DNA of 64,000 bases from Terrisporobacter mayombei (GTDB lineage: Bacteria > Bacillota > Clostridia > Peptostreptococcales > Peptostreptococcaceae): positions 186,001 to 250,000 of the forward strand of contig NZ_JAHZMP010000004.1 of NCBI RefSeq assembly GCF_020748465.1. The letters run 5' to 3'. A model generated the notes under the pieces. The model was not told the origin of the DNA. It was given only the letters and a program-made list of their open reading frames with translations, and searched no databases. Both the position numbers and the translations under genes were made by a program. Positions 9,387 to 18,830 of the stretch are shown piece after piece; the first letter of the stretch is position 1, and every line of letters starts with the position of its first letter.

Positions 9387-10778
9387 TTATAAAGATGATG
9401 GTACTGAGTGAACGCATTCTCCATGGACATCATGTAATGCTTCCATAATACCTTCTGATAAGCTTGGATGTGCATGTATTACTCTTCCTACATCCTTAGC
9501 TTTTAGCCCTAAACCTACTGCTAGAGATAATTCAGTTAATAAGTCTGTACAGTGAGGTCCTACTAAAGTTGCCCCTATTATTGCATCGTCTTTATCAACT
9601 AATATTTTGATAAATCCTTGTATTTTGCCTATAGCTTTAGCTTTACCTAAACCTCTAAAATCAAATTTACCAACATGATATTCTAAACCTTCAGCTTTTA
9701 ATTCATCTTCAGTTTTTCCTACACCTGCTACTTCAGGCTCTGTATATACACAACTTGGGATAGATTTATAATTAACTGTTTCGCCATTTCCTTTTACTGC
9801 ATTTTCTGCAGCTACCATACCTTCAGCAGATGCAACATGTGCAAGCATTGCCCCTGGTATAATATCACCTATAGCGTAAACACCTTCAAGATTTGTTTCC
9901 ATATATTCATTTACTTCAATGAATCCTCTGTCAGTCATTTTAACGCCAGCTTCAGCTACACCAGAGTTAGCTAAGTTTGGTTTTCTTCCTGTACAAAGTA
10001 ATACTACTTCTGCTTCTAAAGATTTGCCGTTATTTAAGTTAAGTTTAACTATGTCATCGCTAACTTCAAAGCTGTCAGTTGCAACGTTACACATAACTTT
10101 TATTTTGTCTTTCTTGAATTGTCTTGCAAGAGCTTTAGCACCATCAGAATCCATTCTTCCTAATATTTGTGGAAGAACTTCTACTATAGTAACTTTCGTT
10201 CCTAGTGAAGAATAGAATTGACCTATTTCAGATCCTATAACTCCACCGCCTATGATAACCATAGATTTTGGTAATTTTTCTAAACTTAATACTTCATCAG
10301 AAGTTATAACATTCTTACCATTGTATGGCATGAATGGGAATACTGTAGGTATAGATCCATTAGCTAATATTATTTTATCAGCTTTAACTTCTTCTACGCT
10401 TCCATCATCTTTAGTAACTTCTATAGTATTTTTATCAATTAGTTTTCCATATCCATCTATTTTTTTTACTCCTCTTTTATCGAAAAGGAATTGGATTCCT
10501 GCAACTAATTCATCTGTTATTTTTTGTTTTCTAGCTACTATAGCTTGAAAATCAGGTTTAACTTCACCTTCAATATTTATTCCAAAAGATTTTGCTTCTT
10601 GAACTGTTCTTAATACATCACTAGAAGCTAATAATGCTTTAGTAGGTATGCATCCTACATTTAAGCAAGTTCCGCCTAGTCTATTTTTCTCTATTACTGT
10701 TACTTCAGCTCCAAGCATAGCTGCTTTTAAAGCTGCTACATATCCTCCTGGGCCACCACCAATTACTGCAACTTTCAT
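9387..10778 (-). CDS. lpdA: Dihydrolipoyl dehydrogenase
   Basis: This flavoprotein re-oxidises dihydrolipoamide using NAD. The 463-residue protein shows the FAD-binding GGGPGG at the N-terminus, the redox-active disulfide C38/C43 in GGTCLNVGCIP, a second Rossmann motif IIGGGVIGSE for NAD, and the catalytic H437/E442 pair near the C-terminus. It has no attached lipoyl domain. The start is set at the ATG seven bases after GGGGG; an in-frame TTG lies two codons upstream. Its partner is probably the lipoyl H protein encoded at the end of the same cluster. Confidence 0.95.
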   Translation of the reverse strand: MKVAVIGGGPGGYVAALKAAMLGAEVTVIEKNRLGGTCLNVGCIPTKALLASSDVLRTVQEAKSFGINIEGEVKPDFQAIVARKQKITDELVAGIQFLFDKRGVKKIDGYGKLIDKNTIEVTKDDGSVEEVKADKIILANGSIPTVFPFMPYNGKNVITSDEVLSLEKLPKSMVIIGGGVIGSEIGQFYSSLGTKVTIVEVLPQILGRMDSDGAKALARQFKKDKIKVMCNVATDSFEVSDDIVKLNLNNGKSLEAEVVLLCTGRKPNLANSGVAEAGVKMTDRGFIEVNEYMETNLEGVYAIGDIIPGAMLAHVASAEGMVAAENAVKGNGETVNYKSIPSCVYTEPEVAGVGKTEDELKAEGLEYHVGKFDFRGLGKAKAIGKIQGFIKILVDKDDAIIGATLVGPHCTDLLTELSLAVGLGLKAKDVGRVIHAHPSLSEGIMEALHDVHGECVHSVPSSL

Positions 10779-10810
10779 GTTCAATCCCCCATTTACCTAA
10801 AACAAAATTT

Positions 10811-11692
10811 TTATAACCCTGCTTCGTCTAATATTTTTGGAACATTTTCTTCTGCACCAATTGCCATTATATGTACACCATCACATAAGTTTTCTTCTTT
10901 AAGTTGTCTAATGAATTCACCAGCCATCTTAATACCTTCTTGTACATAATTACCTTTACCCGCTGCTTTTAGTCTTTCTATTTGATCATCTGGAACAAAT
11001 ATGCCAGGAACATTTGCTGTCATAAACTTAGCCATTCCAGGTGATTTTAATGGAACTATACCAGCTAGGATCTTACAATCCATATCCTTAGTAAGCTCTC
11101 TAAATTTTCTCATGTGTTCTATATCATAAACTGCTTGAGTTTGGAAAAATTTAGCTCCAGCATTTATTTTCTTCTGCATTTTTAATAATTGTACTTCTAT
11201 TGGATCATATTCAGGTGTAACACAAGCCCCTAAATAGAAGTCTGTTTTTCCTTGTAATTCAAGTCCCACACTATCTGTCCCTTCATTTAAAGTAGAAGCT
11301 GTTTTTAATATACTTACAGAATCTAAGTCAAATACTGGTTTAGCCTGTGGATGGTCACCTACACTTGTATGGTCACCTGTTAAAGCTAATAAGTTATTTA
11401 TACCGAATACACCAGCAGAAAGCATTTCACCTTCTATTGCGATTCTATTTCTATCTCTACCAGTCATTTGTATTACTGGCTCTAATCCTATATCTTTTAA
11501 TAATTTACATGTAGCTAGAGAAGTTGCCCTCATTACAGCAGATTGGAAATCTGTTACGTTTGCAGCATGAACTCTTCCTACACATAATTTAGCACATTCT
11601 ATTAAGTGAGAAAGGTCTGTACCTTTTGGTGGTGCCATTTCTGCAGTTACAGCGAATTCTCCTCTTTCAAATGCTTCTTGTAACTTACTCAT
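10811..11692 (-). CDS. metF: Methylenetetrahydrofolate reductase, catalytic subunit
   Basis: MetF reduces 5,10-methylene- to 5-methyl-tetrahydrofolate, the last step of the methyl branch. The 293-residue protein is a TIM-barrel flavoprotein of the MTHFR family with the N-terminal motif VTAEMAPPKG, LLALTGD near residue 100, and FFQTQAVYD near residue 187. It is of the short acetogen type that works with MetV, encoded immediately upstream (30-bp gap). Electron donor and any bifurcating partner cannot be judged from this sequence. Confidence 0.94.
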   Translation of the reverse strand: MSKLQEAFERGEFAVTAEMAPPKGTDLSHLIECAKLCVGRVHAANVTDFQSAVMRATSLATCKLLKDIGLEPVIQMTGRDRNRIAIEGEMLSAGVFGINNLLALTGDHTSVGDHPQAKPVFDLDSVSILKTASTLNEGTDSVGLELQGKTDFYLGACVTPEYDPIEVQLLKMQKKINAGAKFFQTQAVYDIEHMRKFRELTKDMDCKILAGIVPLKSPGMAKFMTANVPGIFVPDDQIERLKAAGKGNYVQEGIKMAGEFIRQLKEENLCDGVHIMAIGAEENVPKILDEAGL

Positions 11693-11722
11693 GAAAATAA
11701 TCCCCCTTTATTTACCTAACTT

Positions 11723-12397
11723 TTAAGCTTCAGCTTCAGCTTTTCTATTTGCGTTGTGTCTTCTTGGATTTAATTGTTTAGAATAATCTTTTGGAGCTCT
11801 TACTTCTAATAAGTTGTCTAGTTGATTTAAATCGTTAAGTCTTTCATAGATTTTTACCCATGCACAATCATTGTCTGGATCAACTTCACATTTACCATTT
11901 TTAGCTCCACCACATGCACCATTTATTAATCCTTTAGCACACATAGTAACTGGACAAATTCCTCCAGTCCAACCAAGTTCACATTCTCCACATGCCTTAC
12001 ATGCTTCTTCAAATTGACCAACTCTTTCAACTTCACCTATAAATAAAGTATTATTAGCTGGGTAAACAGGAATATTTTGTTTTTTAGTATTTTTTACAAT
12101 AGTTTGAGTTCCATCTCCACATGCTAATGATAGTATTGCATCAGCATCTTTTAACTCATCTTTTAGTGATTTAAATTCTTTCTTACCTAATAACAAGTTA
12201 CAAGCCGTATCTGGAAGAAGACATCCTAATACTTCTTTTCCTTCAGCTTCTAATAAAGCTTTCATTTCTTGTATTTCAGGTTCACCACCAGTTTTACTAG
12301 CAGCTGCACATTGGTTACATCCTACTAATATAACCTTTTTAGCGTCTTTTAAAAATCCTAGTATTTCAGCCATTGGTTTTCTATCAGATATTACCAT
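11723..12397 (-). CDS. metV: MetV, cysteine-rich partner of methylenetetrahydrofolate reductase
   Basis: The 224-residue protein has an N-terminal half with a VGCNQCAAASKTGG loop, and a cysteine-rich segment around residues 130-165 (CKACGECELGW, CPVTMCAKG, CGGAKNGKC) that should bind an iron-sulfur cluster or zinc. MetV forms the MetFV methylenetetrahydrofolate reductase and is the likely electron entry point. The gene lies between folD and metF, as expected. The C-terminus is basic and low in complexity. Confidence 0.92.
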   Translation of the reverse strand: MVISDRKPMAEILGFLKDAKKVILVGCNQCAAASKTGGEPEIQEMKALLEAEGKEVLGCLLPDTACNLLLGKKEFKSLKDELKDADAILSLACGDGTQTIVKNTKKQNIPVYPANNTLFIGEVERVGQFEEACKACGECELGWTGGICPVTMCAKGLINGACGGAKNGKCEVDPDNDCAWVKIYERLNDLNQLDNLLEVRAPKDYSKQLNPRRHNANRKAEAEA

Positions 12398-12445
12398 AGA
12401 TATTTTCCCCCCAAAGTTTTCTATTTCAAATACATTTATGTATAA

Positions 12446-13303
12446 TTACTTGTTGTTTTGTTGCTTACATGCTTTTATTACATGTTTAGCAAGTATAGAA
12501 GTTGTTACTGAACCAACACCCGCTGGAACTGGAGTTACCATTGATGCTTTTCCTACAACATCATCAGTATCGACATCTCCACAAATTCCTCCACCTTCTG
12601 GTTTAGCATTTATACCAACATCTATTACAACTGCACCTTCTTTAACATAATCAGCTGTAACCATTCTTGCTCTACCAACACCTGCAACCAATACATCTGC
12701 ATTAGCACAAACCTTTGGTAAATCTTGAGTTTTTGAATGGCAAATTGTAACTGTAGCATTTTCGCCTAGTAATAACATTGATACTGGTTTACCAACTACC
12801 ATTGATCTACCTAATACAACCACATTAGCCCCTTTTAGTGGCACATTATAATGTTTTAATATTTCAACCACTGCTGTTGGAGTACATGGAGGGAATCCAG
12901 TCTTGTCTCCTTCCATAAGTTTTGCAGTATTCATTGGACTAAAGCAATCAACATCTTTTTCTGGTGCTATAACATTTTTTATTACTTCTTCATCTATACC
13001 TTCTGGTAATGGTCTAAAAGTTAATATCCCATGTACTGAAGAATCCTTATTTAACTTCTCTAATGTTTCTATATATTGTTCTTGAGTTGTTCCATCTGGT
13101 AACTCAGTAACTTCTGCTGTAATCCCTATTATTTCACATTTTTTAAGAGCACCCTTTTCATATGAAAGGTCATTAGGCTTAGCACCAACTCTTAAAATAG
13201 CTAATTTAGGTTGTATACAATCTTTAACTAAGGCTTCACATTCACCTTTTAACACTTCGCTAAGTGCATCTCCAACTGGTTTACCTTTAATTATTTCTCC
13301 CAC
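12446..13303 (-). CDS. folD: Bifunctional methylenetetrahydrofolate dehydrogenase/cyclohydrolase
   Basis: FolD converts methenyl- and methylene-tetrahydrofolate. The 285 residues show the catalytic lysine in YEKGALKKC, the substrate loop FRPLPEGID, and the Rossmann segment VVLGRSMVVGKPVS, followed by PVPAGVGSVTTSIL near the C-terminus. The start codon is GTG, eight bases behind GGGAGGA. Because a separate cyclohydrolase (FchA) is encoded next to it, FolD may work mainly as the dehydrogenase here. Confidence 0.95.
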   Translation of the reverse strand: MGEIIKGKPVGDALSEVLKGECEALVKDCIQPKLAILRVGAKPNDLSYEKGALKKCEIIGITAEVTELPDGTTQEQYIETLEKLNKDSSVHGILTFRPLPEGIDEEVIKNVIAPEKDVDCFSPMNTAKLMEGDKTGFPPCTPTAVVEILKHYNVPLKGANVVVLGRSMVVGKPVSMLLLGENATVTICHSKTQDLPKVCANADVLVAGVGRARMVTADYVKEGAVVIDVGINAKPEGGGICGDVDTDDVVGKASMVTPVPAGVGSVTTSILAKHVIKACKQQNNK

Positions 13304-13428
13304 TCTACTTTTCCTCCCACATTTCTAAAGATTATTTTCCGTATTGTCATTAATTAAATTATATACTTGTGTTATTATCCTCGCTTTCATATAAATATTT
13401 TTATATTATTAGTTTAACTTCAAAATTC

Positions 13429-14061
13429 TTATCCTAAAGCAACTAATACTTTTTGATATACTTCATCACAAGTTTTAACTCCATCTTGCACTAATTGATT
13501 ACATTCTTTTTCTATTTTCTCTGCATATTCTCTGTCCTTCATTGAATTAACATTAATTATTACATTCAATTGGCCTGATAATATGGCAGCTCTTAAGCAT
13601 TGAACTCCGCATCCAACATCGCTTATAGCAAGTTTAGAACCTTTATCAACAAGTTCCTCATGTAGTTTTATAGAGTCGAAGCATAGTCTTACTATATTCA
13701 TAGGTACTTCACATGCAACTTTTAAGCATTTTTCCATTGTTTCAGCTTTATATTGCTTTTCTTCTTCAGTAGAAGTTGGAAGACCATAAGCTTTTGATAA
13801 TGGGTAAAATCCTTCTGCATCTTTATCTATCATAGATAAAAGTTCTTCTTCTAATTTTGCTGCTTTAGCCAGTATTTCTTGAATAGTTTCTTCATACTGA
13901 GCATATTTTTTCTTTCCAGTAGTTAAATTACAAACCATACTTCCTAAAGCCATTCCTATTGCTCCAGCAAGTGCAGCAGCTCCTCCGCCTCCTGGCACAG
14001 CAGCTTTAGAAGCTAATACTTCAATAAAATCTACACAACTTTTTTGCGCTATTTTTTCCAT
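13429..14061 (-). CDS. fchA: Methenyltetrahydrofolate cyclohydrolase
   Basis: FchA (FTCD cyclodeaminase-like family) interconverts formyl- and methenyl-tetrahydrofolate. The 210-residue, mostly helical protein carries the family motif AAVPGGGGAAALAGAIG near residues 20-36 and SDVGCGVQCLRAA near residue 145. It lies between fhs and folD, the pathway order. A clear AAGGAGG site precedes the ATG. The 117-bp gap to fhs contains a hairpin. Confidence 0.95.
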   Translation of the reverse strand: MEKIAQKSCVDFIEVLASKAAVPGGGGAAALAGAIGMALGSMVCNLTTGKKKYAQYEETIQEILAKAAKLEEELLSMIDKDAEGFYPLSKAYGLPTSTEEEKQYKAETMEKCLKVACEVPMNIVRLCFDSIKLHEELVDKGSKLAISDVGCGVQCLRAAILSGQLNVIINVNSMKDREYAEKIEKECNQLVQDGVKTCDEVYQKVLVALG

Positions 14062-14102
14062 AAAGATTTATGCCTCCTTAAATTATTCAAGGTTAATTTG
14101 AA

Positions 14103-14133
14103 GGTAGTGCACAAAATAGTATTGTGCACTACT
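14103..14133 (-). other. Intercistronic hairpin between fhs and fchA
   Basis: The arms GTAGTGCACAA (14104-14114) and TTGTGCACTAC (14122-14132) pair perfectly over 11 bp around a 7-base loop. On the minus strand the stem is followed by CTTCAAATTAACC, so it lacks the U-run of a terminator for this operon. Confidence 0.6.
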
Positions 14134-14178
14134 TCTTTGTTTTTATATGTTCAAAGATTAATTTTTAATTTTCAAAGC

Positions 14179-15855
14179 CTAGAATAATCCTGAAATTACT
14201 CCATTTTCATCAACATCTATTCTTTCAGCAGCTGGACGTTTTGGAAGTCCTGGCATCTTCATTATTTCTCCAGTAAGAGCAACAACGAATCCTGCACCAG
14301 CAGAAACTGTCACTTGTCTAACTGTAATTTTAAATCCAGTAGGTCTACCTAATACATTAAGATCATCAGTTAAAGAATATTGAGTTTTAGCCATACATAC
14401 TGGCATATTTCCAAATCCTAAACCTTCTAATCTAGTTAATTCTTTTTTAGCTTGAGGAGTAAAGTTAACTCCATCAGCTCCATATATCTTAGTAGCTATT
14501 GCTTCTATTTTTTCTACTAATGTTAAATCGTCTTCGTAGCAGAATTGGAAGTCATTTTCTTCTTCACAAAGTCTTAATACTTCCTCTGCAAGTTCAACTC
14601 CACCTTCTCCACCTTTAGCCCATACTTGAGATAGAGCAACGTTAACACCTAGTTCTTTACATTTAGTTCTAACTAATTCAACTTCAGCTTGAGTATCAGT
14701 TGGGAATTCATTTATAGCAACAACTGCTGGTAATTTATAAACTTGAGTTATATTTTCAACGTGTTTTAATAAGTTTGGAATACCAGCTTCTAGTGCTTCT
14801 AAGTTTTCATTATTTAATTGGTCTTTTGGAACTCCACCATTATATTTAAGTGCTCTAACTGTAGCAACTATTATAACAGCACTTGGTTTTAAGTTAGCCA
14901 TTCTACATTTTATATCTAAGAATTTTTCAGCCCCAAGGTCAGCACCGAATCCACCCTCAGTAACAACGTAGTCCGCAAAGTGCATAGCCATTCTAGTAGC
15001 TATAACAGAGTTACATCCATGAGCTATATTAGCAAATGGCCCACCATGTACGAAAGCAGGTGTTCCTTCTAAAGTTTGCACTAAGTTTGGTTTTAAAGCA
15101 TCTTTTAATAATGCAGCCATAGCTCCATTAGCTTTTAATTGTTCAGCAGTTACTGGTTGACCTTCAAAGTTATAACCAACAACTATTCTTCCTAATCTAG
15201 CTTTTAAGTCCATAATATCGCTTGCTAAACAAAAAGCAGCCATTACTTCTGAAGCAACTGTTATATCAAATCCATCTTCTCTTGCAACACCATCAGCTCT
15301 AGATCCTAATCCATCAACTACGTTTCTTAATTGTCTATCGTTCATGTCTACGCATCTTCTCCAAGTAATGCTTCTACTATCAATTCCTAATTCATTTCCT
15401 TGATGAATATGGTTATCTAAAATTGCAGCTAATAAGTTGTTAGCAGCACCTATAGCATGGAAATCACCAGTAAAGTGTAAGTTTATGTCTTCCATTGGAA
15501 CAACTTGAGCATATCCACCACCTGCTGCCCCACCTTTAATACCAAATACTGGTCCTAAAGAAGGTTCTCTTAATGCAACAAGTACATTTTTGCCTAATTT
15601 GTTTAATCCATCAGCAACACCTATAGTAGTTGTTGTTTTTCCTTCTCCTGCTGGAGTAGGGTTTATAGCTGTAGTTAATATTAACTTAGCTTTTTTACCA
15701 CCATTGTCTTTTTTTAATAGATTGTAATCTACTTTAGCTTTATACTTACCATATAACTCTAAGTCATCCTCTGTTAGCCCTAATTTTTTACCTATTTCTC
15801 TAATATCTAGAGGTTTTGCCTCTTGAGCAATTTCAATATCTGATTTGAATCCCAT
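14179..15855 (-). CDS. fhs: Formate-tetrahydrofolate ligase
   Basis: Fhs activates formate with ATP to 10-formyl-tetrahydrofolate, the entry of the methyl branch. The protein has 558 residues, as usual. The ATP-binding loop TPAGEGKTT lies at residues 67-75. Conserved segments [23 protein letters not shown] and [20 protein letters not shown] follow. The start is the ATG six bases after GGGAGGA; the GTG five codons upstream overlaps the ribosome site. Formate dehydrogenase is not encoded in this window. Confidence 0.97.
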   Translation of the reverse strand: MGFKSDIEIAQEAKPLDIREIGKKLGLTEDDLELYGKYKAKVDYNLLKKDNGGKKAKLILTTAINPTPAGEGKTTTTIGVADGLNKLGKNVLVALREPSLGPVFGIKGGAAGGGYAQVVPMEDINLHFTGDFHAIGAANNLLAAILDNHIHQGNELGIDSRSITWRRCVDMNDRQLRNVVDGLGSRADGVAREDGFDITVASEVMAAFCLASDIMDLKARLGRIVVGYNFEGQPVTAEQLKANGAMAALLKDALKPNLVQTLEGTPAFVHGGPFANIAHGCNSVIATRMAMHFADYVVTEGGFGADLGAEKFLDIKCRMANLKPSAVIIVATVRALKYNGGVPKDQLNNENLEALEAGIPNLLKHVENITQVYKLPAVVAINEFPTDTQAEVELVRTKCKELGVNVALSQVWAKGGEGGVELAEEVLRLCEEENDFQFCYEDDLTLVEKIEAIATKIYGADGVNFTPQAKKELTRLEGLGFGNMPVCMAKTQYSLTDDLNVLGRPTGFKITVRQVTVSAGAGFVVALTGEIMKMPGLPKRPAAERIDVDENGVISGLF

Positions 15856-15885
15856 AACTATTCCTCCCACAGTTTTTATAATAAG

Positions 15886-15916
15886 CAGTAAAAGTATTTT
15901 TTATGTACTATTACTG
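15886..15916 (-). other. Intercistronic hairpin between cooC and fhs
   Basis: CAGTAA-A-AGTA pairs with TACT-A-TTACTG, ten base pairs with one A/A mismatch and a 9-base loop. The downstream side on the minus strand (CTTATTATAAAAACTG) has no U-run. It ends 31 bases before the fhs start. Confidence 0.5.
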
Positions 15917-15939
15917 TTTTAATCTCACTTTATTAATTT

Positions 15940-16725
15940 TTAACTGTTCTGATTTTTTATCTCAACTAGTCTATTTTTAATAGCTTTTATCTCATTTCTA
16001 GTTGCTTCACTTATATCGTAAGGAGATTGGTTTGCTCTATCTGAATCAATTACTTGTTGGTTATAATGAATAAATCCTAAAGCTTCCCCATCTTCAAGAT
16101 TGCCCTTTATAAACTCAATATCTTGATTATCTCTCATTTTATTTCCAACTACATATACTTTTTTAACACCTATATCATTACCAAGTTTTTTAACTTTTCT
16201 ATAGGTTTGTAAGCTTCTTTCACCAGGTTCAACTACTACTATAAATGCATCAACACCTTGAGCAGTACCTCTTCCTAAATGCTCAATTCCTGCCTCCATA
16301 TCCATTACGACAACATCATTGTTTTGTAATATTAGATGTGAGCATAATCTTTTTAATAGGACATGCTCTGGACATACACATCCAGATCCTCCTGTATCAA
16401 CAGTACCTAATGTTAAGAGTCCTACTCCATTATGTTCTTTACAATACTTTTCTGGAATATCATCTACTTTTGGATTTAGTTTGAACATTTTATTAAAGGT
16501 ACCTTCACTAGTAGCAGTTCTTTCTGATACTAAGTTTTTCATTTCAGATATTGGTACAATTGATTCATAAACATCCTTTGGAAAACCTAATGCTAAAGCT
16601 AGATTGGCATCTGGATCTGCATCAACAGCTACAACTCTAAAACCTTCATCTGCAAATATTCTTGCTATCATTGAGGAAAAAGTTGTTTTACCTACTCCAC
16701 CTTTTCCTGTTATTGCTATTTTCAT
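15940..16725 (-). CDS. cooC: CooC-type ATPase for carbon monoxide dehydrogenase nickel insertion
   Basis: CooC uses ATP to load nickel into the C-cluster of carbon monoxide dehydrogenase. The protein (about 261 residues) has the deviant Walker A GKGGVGKTT near its N-terminus, VDADPDANLALALG at the second site, and a CxC metal motif (GCVCPEH) in the middle. It lies directly downstream of cooS. I place the start at the ATG of MKIAITGK; an ATG four codons upstream is in frame but has its ribosome site in contact with it. A large hairpin separates it from cooS. Confidence 0.92.
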   Translation of the reverse strand: MKIAITGKGGVGKTTFSSMIARIFADEGFRVVAVDADPDANLALALGFPKDVYESIVPISEMKNLVSERTATSEGTFNKMFKLNPKVDDIPEKYCKEHNGVGLLTLGTVDTGGSGCVCPEHVLLKRLCSHLILQNNDVVVMDMEAGIEHLGRGTAQGVDAFIVVVEPGERSLQTYRKVKKLGNDIGVKKVYVVGNKMRDNQDIEFIKGNLEDGEALGFIHYNQQVIDSDRANQSPYDISEATRNEIKAIKNRLVEIKNQNS

Positions 16726-16801
16726 ATTCTCCCTCATCTCCCGTCCTTAGTGTATTGTCTTAAATTTAATAAAAAGCTAATTTTTATTTAAATATATATA
16801 C

Positions 16802-16842
16802 AGTTAGTTTATTGTTAATTAAATATTAACAATAAACTAACT
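16802..16842 (-). other. Long perfect hairpin between cooS and cooC
   Basis: Two perfect 18-base arms (16802-16819 and 16825-16842) flank the 5-base loop TAAAT. On the minus strand the stem is followed by GTATATATATTT, with no U-run. On the plus strand it is followed by TTTTATT. It probably protects the 3' end of cooS mRNA or sets a processing site. The core contains TTGTTAA and TTAACAA half-sites. Confidence 0.7.
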
Positions 16843-16871
16843 TTTATTAACTTAATTTTCTAGATTATTTA

Positions 16872-18830
16872 TTATTCAGCAGCTACTTCAGCTAGTCTTT
16901 TATTTAAAACTTTTTCTTGATATAATTCTTCGAAGTGTGGACGTTTAGCTTCTATATCATCCATTATCATCTTAGCTAATTCAATTGCATCCTCATTTAC
17001 ATGGAAGCAAGCTCCTACTTTATCTTTTAATTCACCACATAATATTTCAACTGCTCTTGAAGAACCTGTAACAGGAGGCATAACCCCTAAATAAGTATCT
17101 ATACCATTTGCTACAACATAAGTACCTATAGCTATAGCTTTTTCTGACATCCACTCTGGAGCAGAACCTGCAACTGGAAGATCTGGCACTTCCATTCCTA
17201 ATGATTGAGCAACTAATGTACATATATTGATTATACGAGAGTTATCAACACAAGAACCTAAGTGAAGTACAGGTGGTATATCAACTAATTCACAAACTGT
17301 TGCCAAACCTTTTCCTGCATATTTCTTAGCATTTTCTTTTAACATTAATCCATTTTTAGCTGCTACAGAAGCACCACATCCTGTAGTAACTACTAAGAAG
17401 TCATTTTTAATTAATTCTTTTATTAGAGTTAAATGGTTATAGTTAGATGGTGTTTTAGCATTGTTACATCCAACAACTCCAACAACCCCTCTTATTACCC
17501 CTGAAGCTAATACATCTATTAATGGTTTTAAAGTATCCATATCATCTATTTGAGTATTAACAACATTGTTTAATTTTCCTACTATAGCATTTTCAGAGAA
17601 TCCAACAACACCTTCGGATTTTAAGTCTGGAACTAAAACTTTAGAAGCATCTCTGTTTTTAAAGTTCATTATAGCTTCTCTTACTATTGTTTTCGCATCT
17701 TCCATAGCTGTATCTTCATGGAATTCCATATATTGAGAACCAGTTATTCTAGCTTTTGGAGATGTTGTTATAAATTTAGTATGATAATGAGTAGATAATT
17801 CAGCAAGTGATGGGAATATACATTGAACGTCAACTATCATAGCTTCTACAGAACCAGTTATTATAGCTAATTCTTGTTGATGGAAGTCACCAGCTATTTT
17901 TATACCATGTCTCATAGTTAATTCATTACCAGTACAGCATATACCAGATAAAGTTATTCCATCAGCTCCAACTTCTTTAGCTAGTTCTTGCATTTCTGGC
18001 AATTCAGAAGCTGCAACTATCATTTCTGATAATGTTGGCTCATGTCCATGAAGGATTATATTAACATTATTACCTGCTAAAACATTTAAGTTTGCTTCAG
18101 TATGTACTGGTTTTGGAGTACCAAACATAATATCTGATAATATAGTACCTATAGAAGATCCAACCCAGTCACCTAAAGAACATCTCATACCTGTTAATAC
18201 TAGAGATTCTATATCGGCACAACATCCTATATGAGTAGCATGCATTACTGTGGCTATTTCTCTATCTATAGCTCTTACTTCTATACCTAATTCTTTCCAT
18301 AGATCTTGTCTAGCTTGTGTAGCTCTTTTCATCATCTTAGAAGTCCCAAATGGTCTTCCAAATTCCATTAAACATTCTTCAGCTACTTCATGAGCTAAAT
18401 CATATATATCTTTATCTCCTACTTCAATTCCTAAAAATTGAGCAAAATCTTTTAGTTTTTCAGGTTCTTTAATTTGATAATCTCCTCCAGGAGTAGTTAA
18501 TGCCAATGTATGAGTTATATCTCTAGCATGGTCTGAATGGGCAGCAGCTCCACCAGCACACATTCTTGCATAGTTTCTACCAACTATAGTATGTTCATCG
18601 GCCCCACAAAGCCCTCTTGGAGTCTTTGCACTTATTCTACATGGTCCCATACCACAGTTTCTACAACATATACCTTGAAGACCAAAACCACATTGAACTT
18701 TGTATCCTAACTTTCTTTTATACATAGTTTCAACGCCATCTTTTTCTGCCTTCTCTAACATTACCTTACTGTTTAAGTCTATTGTCATGTTTTGCATTTG
18801 CTCAAGAACGTTAATATCTTTTTTTTCCAT
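16872..18830 (-). CDS. cooS: Carbon monoxide dehydrogenase catalytic subunit
   Basis: CooS interconverts CO2 and CO and supplies CO to acetyl-CoA synthase. The protein has 652 residues. The N-terminal cysteines C47 and C55 fit the shared D-cluster, and C56, C59, C64 and C75 the B-cluster. Later segments HIGCCADIESLVL, GICCTGNELTMRHG, DVQCIFPSL, VGCNNAKTPSNYNH and HLGSCVDNSR supply C-cluster ligands. It is the first gene of the cluster, behind a 556-bp upstream region, and the long hairpin after it may allow higher cooS expression than that of the later genes. Confidence 0.97.
   Translation of the reverse strand: MEKKDINVLEQMQNMTIDLNSKVMLEKAEKDGVETMYKRKLGYKVQCGFGLQGICCRNCGMGPCRISAKTPRGLCGADEHTIVGRNYARMCAGGAAAHSDHARDITHTLALTTPGGDYQIKEPEKLKDFAQFLGIEVGDKDIYDLAHEVAEECLMEFGRPFGTSKMMKRATQARQDLWKELGIEVRAIDREIATVMHATHIGCCADIESLVLTGMRCSLGDWVGSSIGTILSDIMFGTPKPVHTEANLNVLAGNNVNIILHGHEPTLSEMIVAASELPEMQELAKEVGADGITLSGICCTGNELTMRHGIKIAGDFHQQELAIITGSVEAMIVDVQCIFPSLAELSTHYHTKFITTSPKARITGSQYMEFHEDTAMEDAKTIVREAIMNFKNRDASKVLVPDLKSEGVVGFSENAIVGKLNNVVNTQIDDMDTLKPLIDVLASGVIRGVVGVVGCNNAKTPSNYNHLTLIKELIKNDFLVVTTGCGASVAAKNGLMLKENAKKYAGKGLATVCELVDIPPVLHLGSCVDNSRIINICTLVAQSLGMEVPDLPVAGSAPEWMSEKAIAIGTYVVANGIDTYLGVMPPVTGSSRAVEILCGELKDKVGACFHVNEDAIELAKMIMDDIEAKRPHFEELYQEKVLNKRLAEVAAE

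Noticed and set aside
16802..16842. Rex operator between cooS and cooC
   Set aside because: Half-sites TTGTTAA and TTAACAA are present but seven bases apart, not four. The 18-base RNA hairpin is a better explanation.
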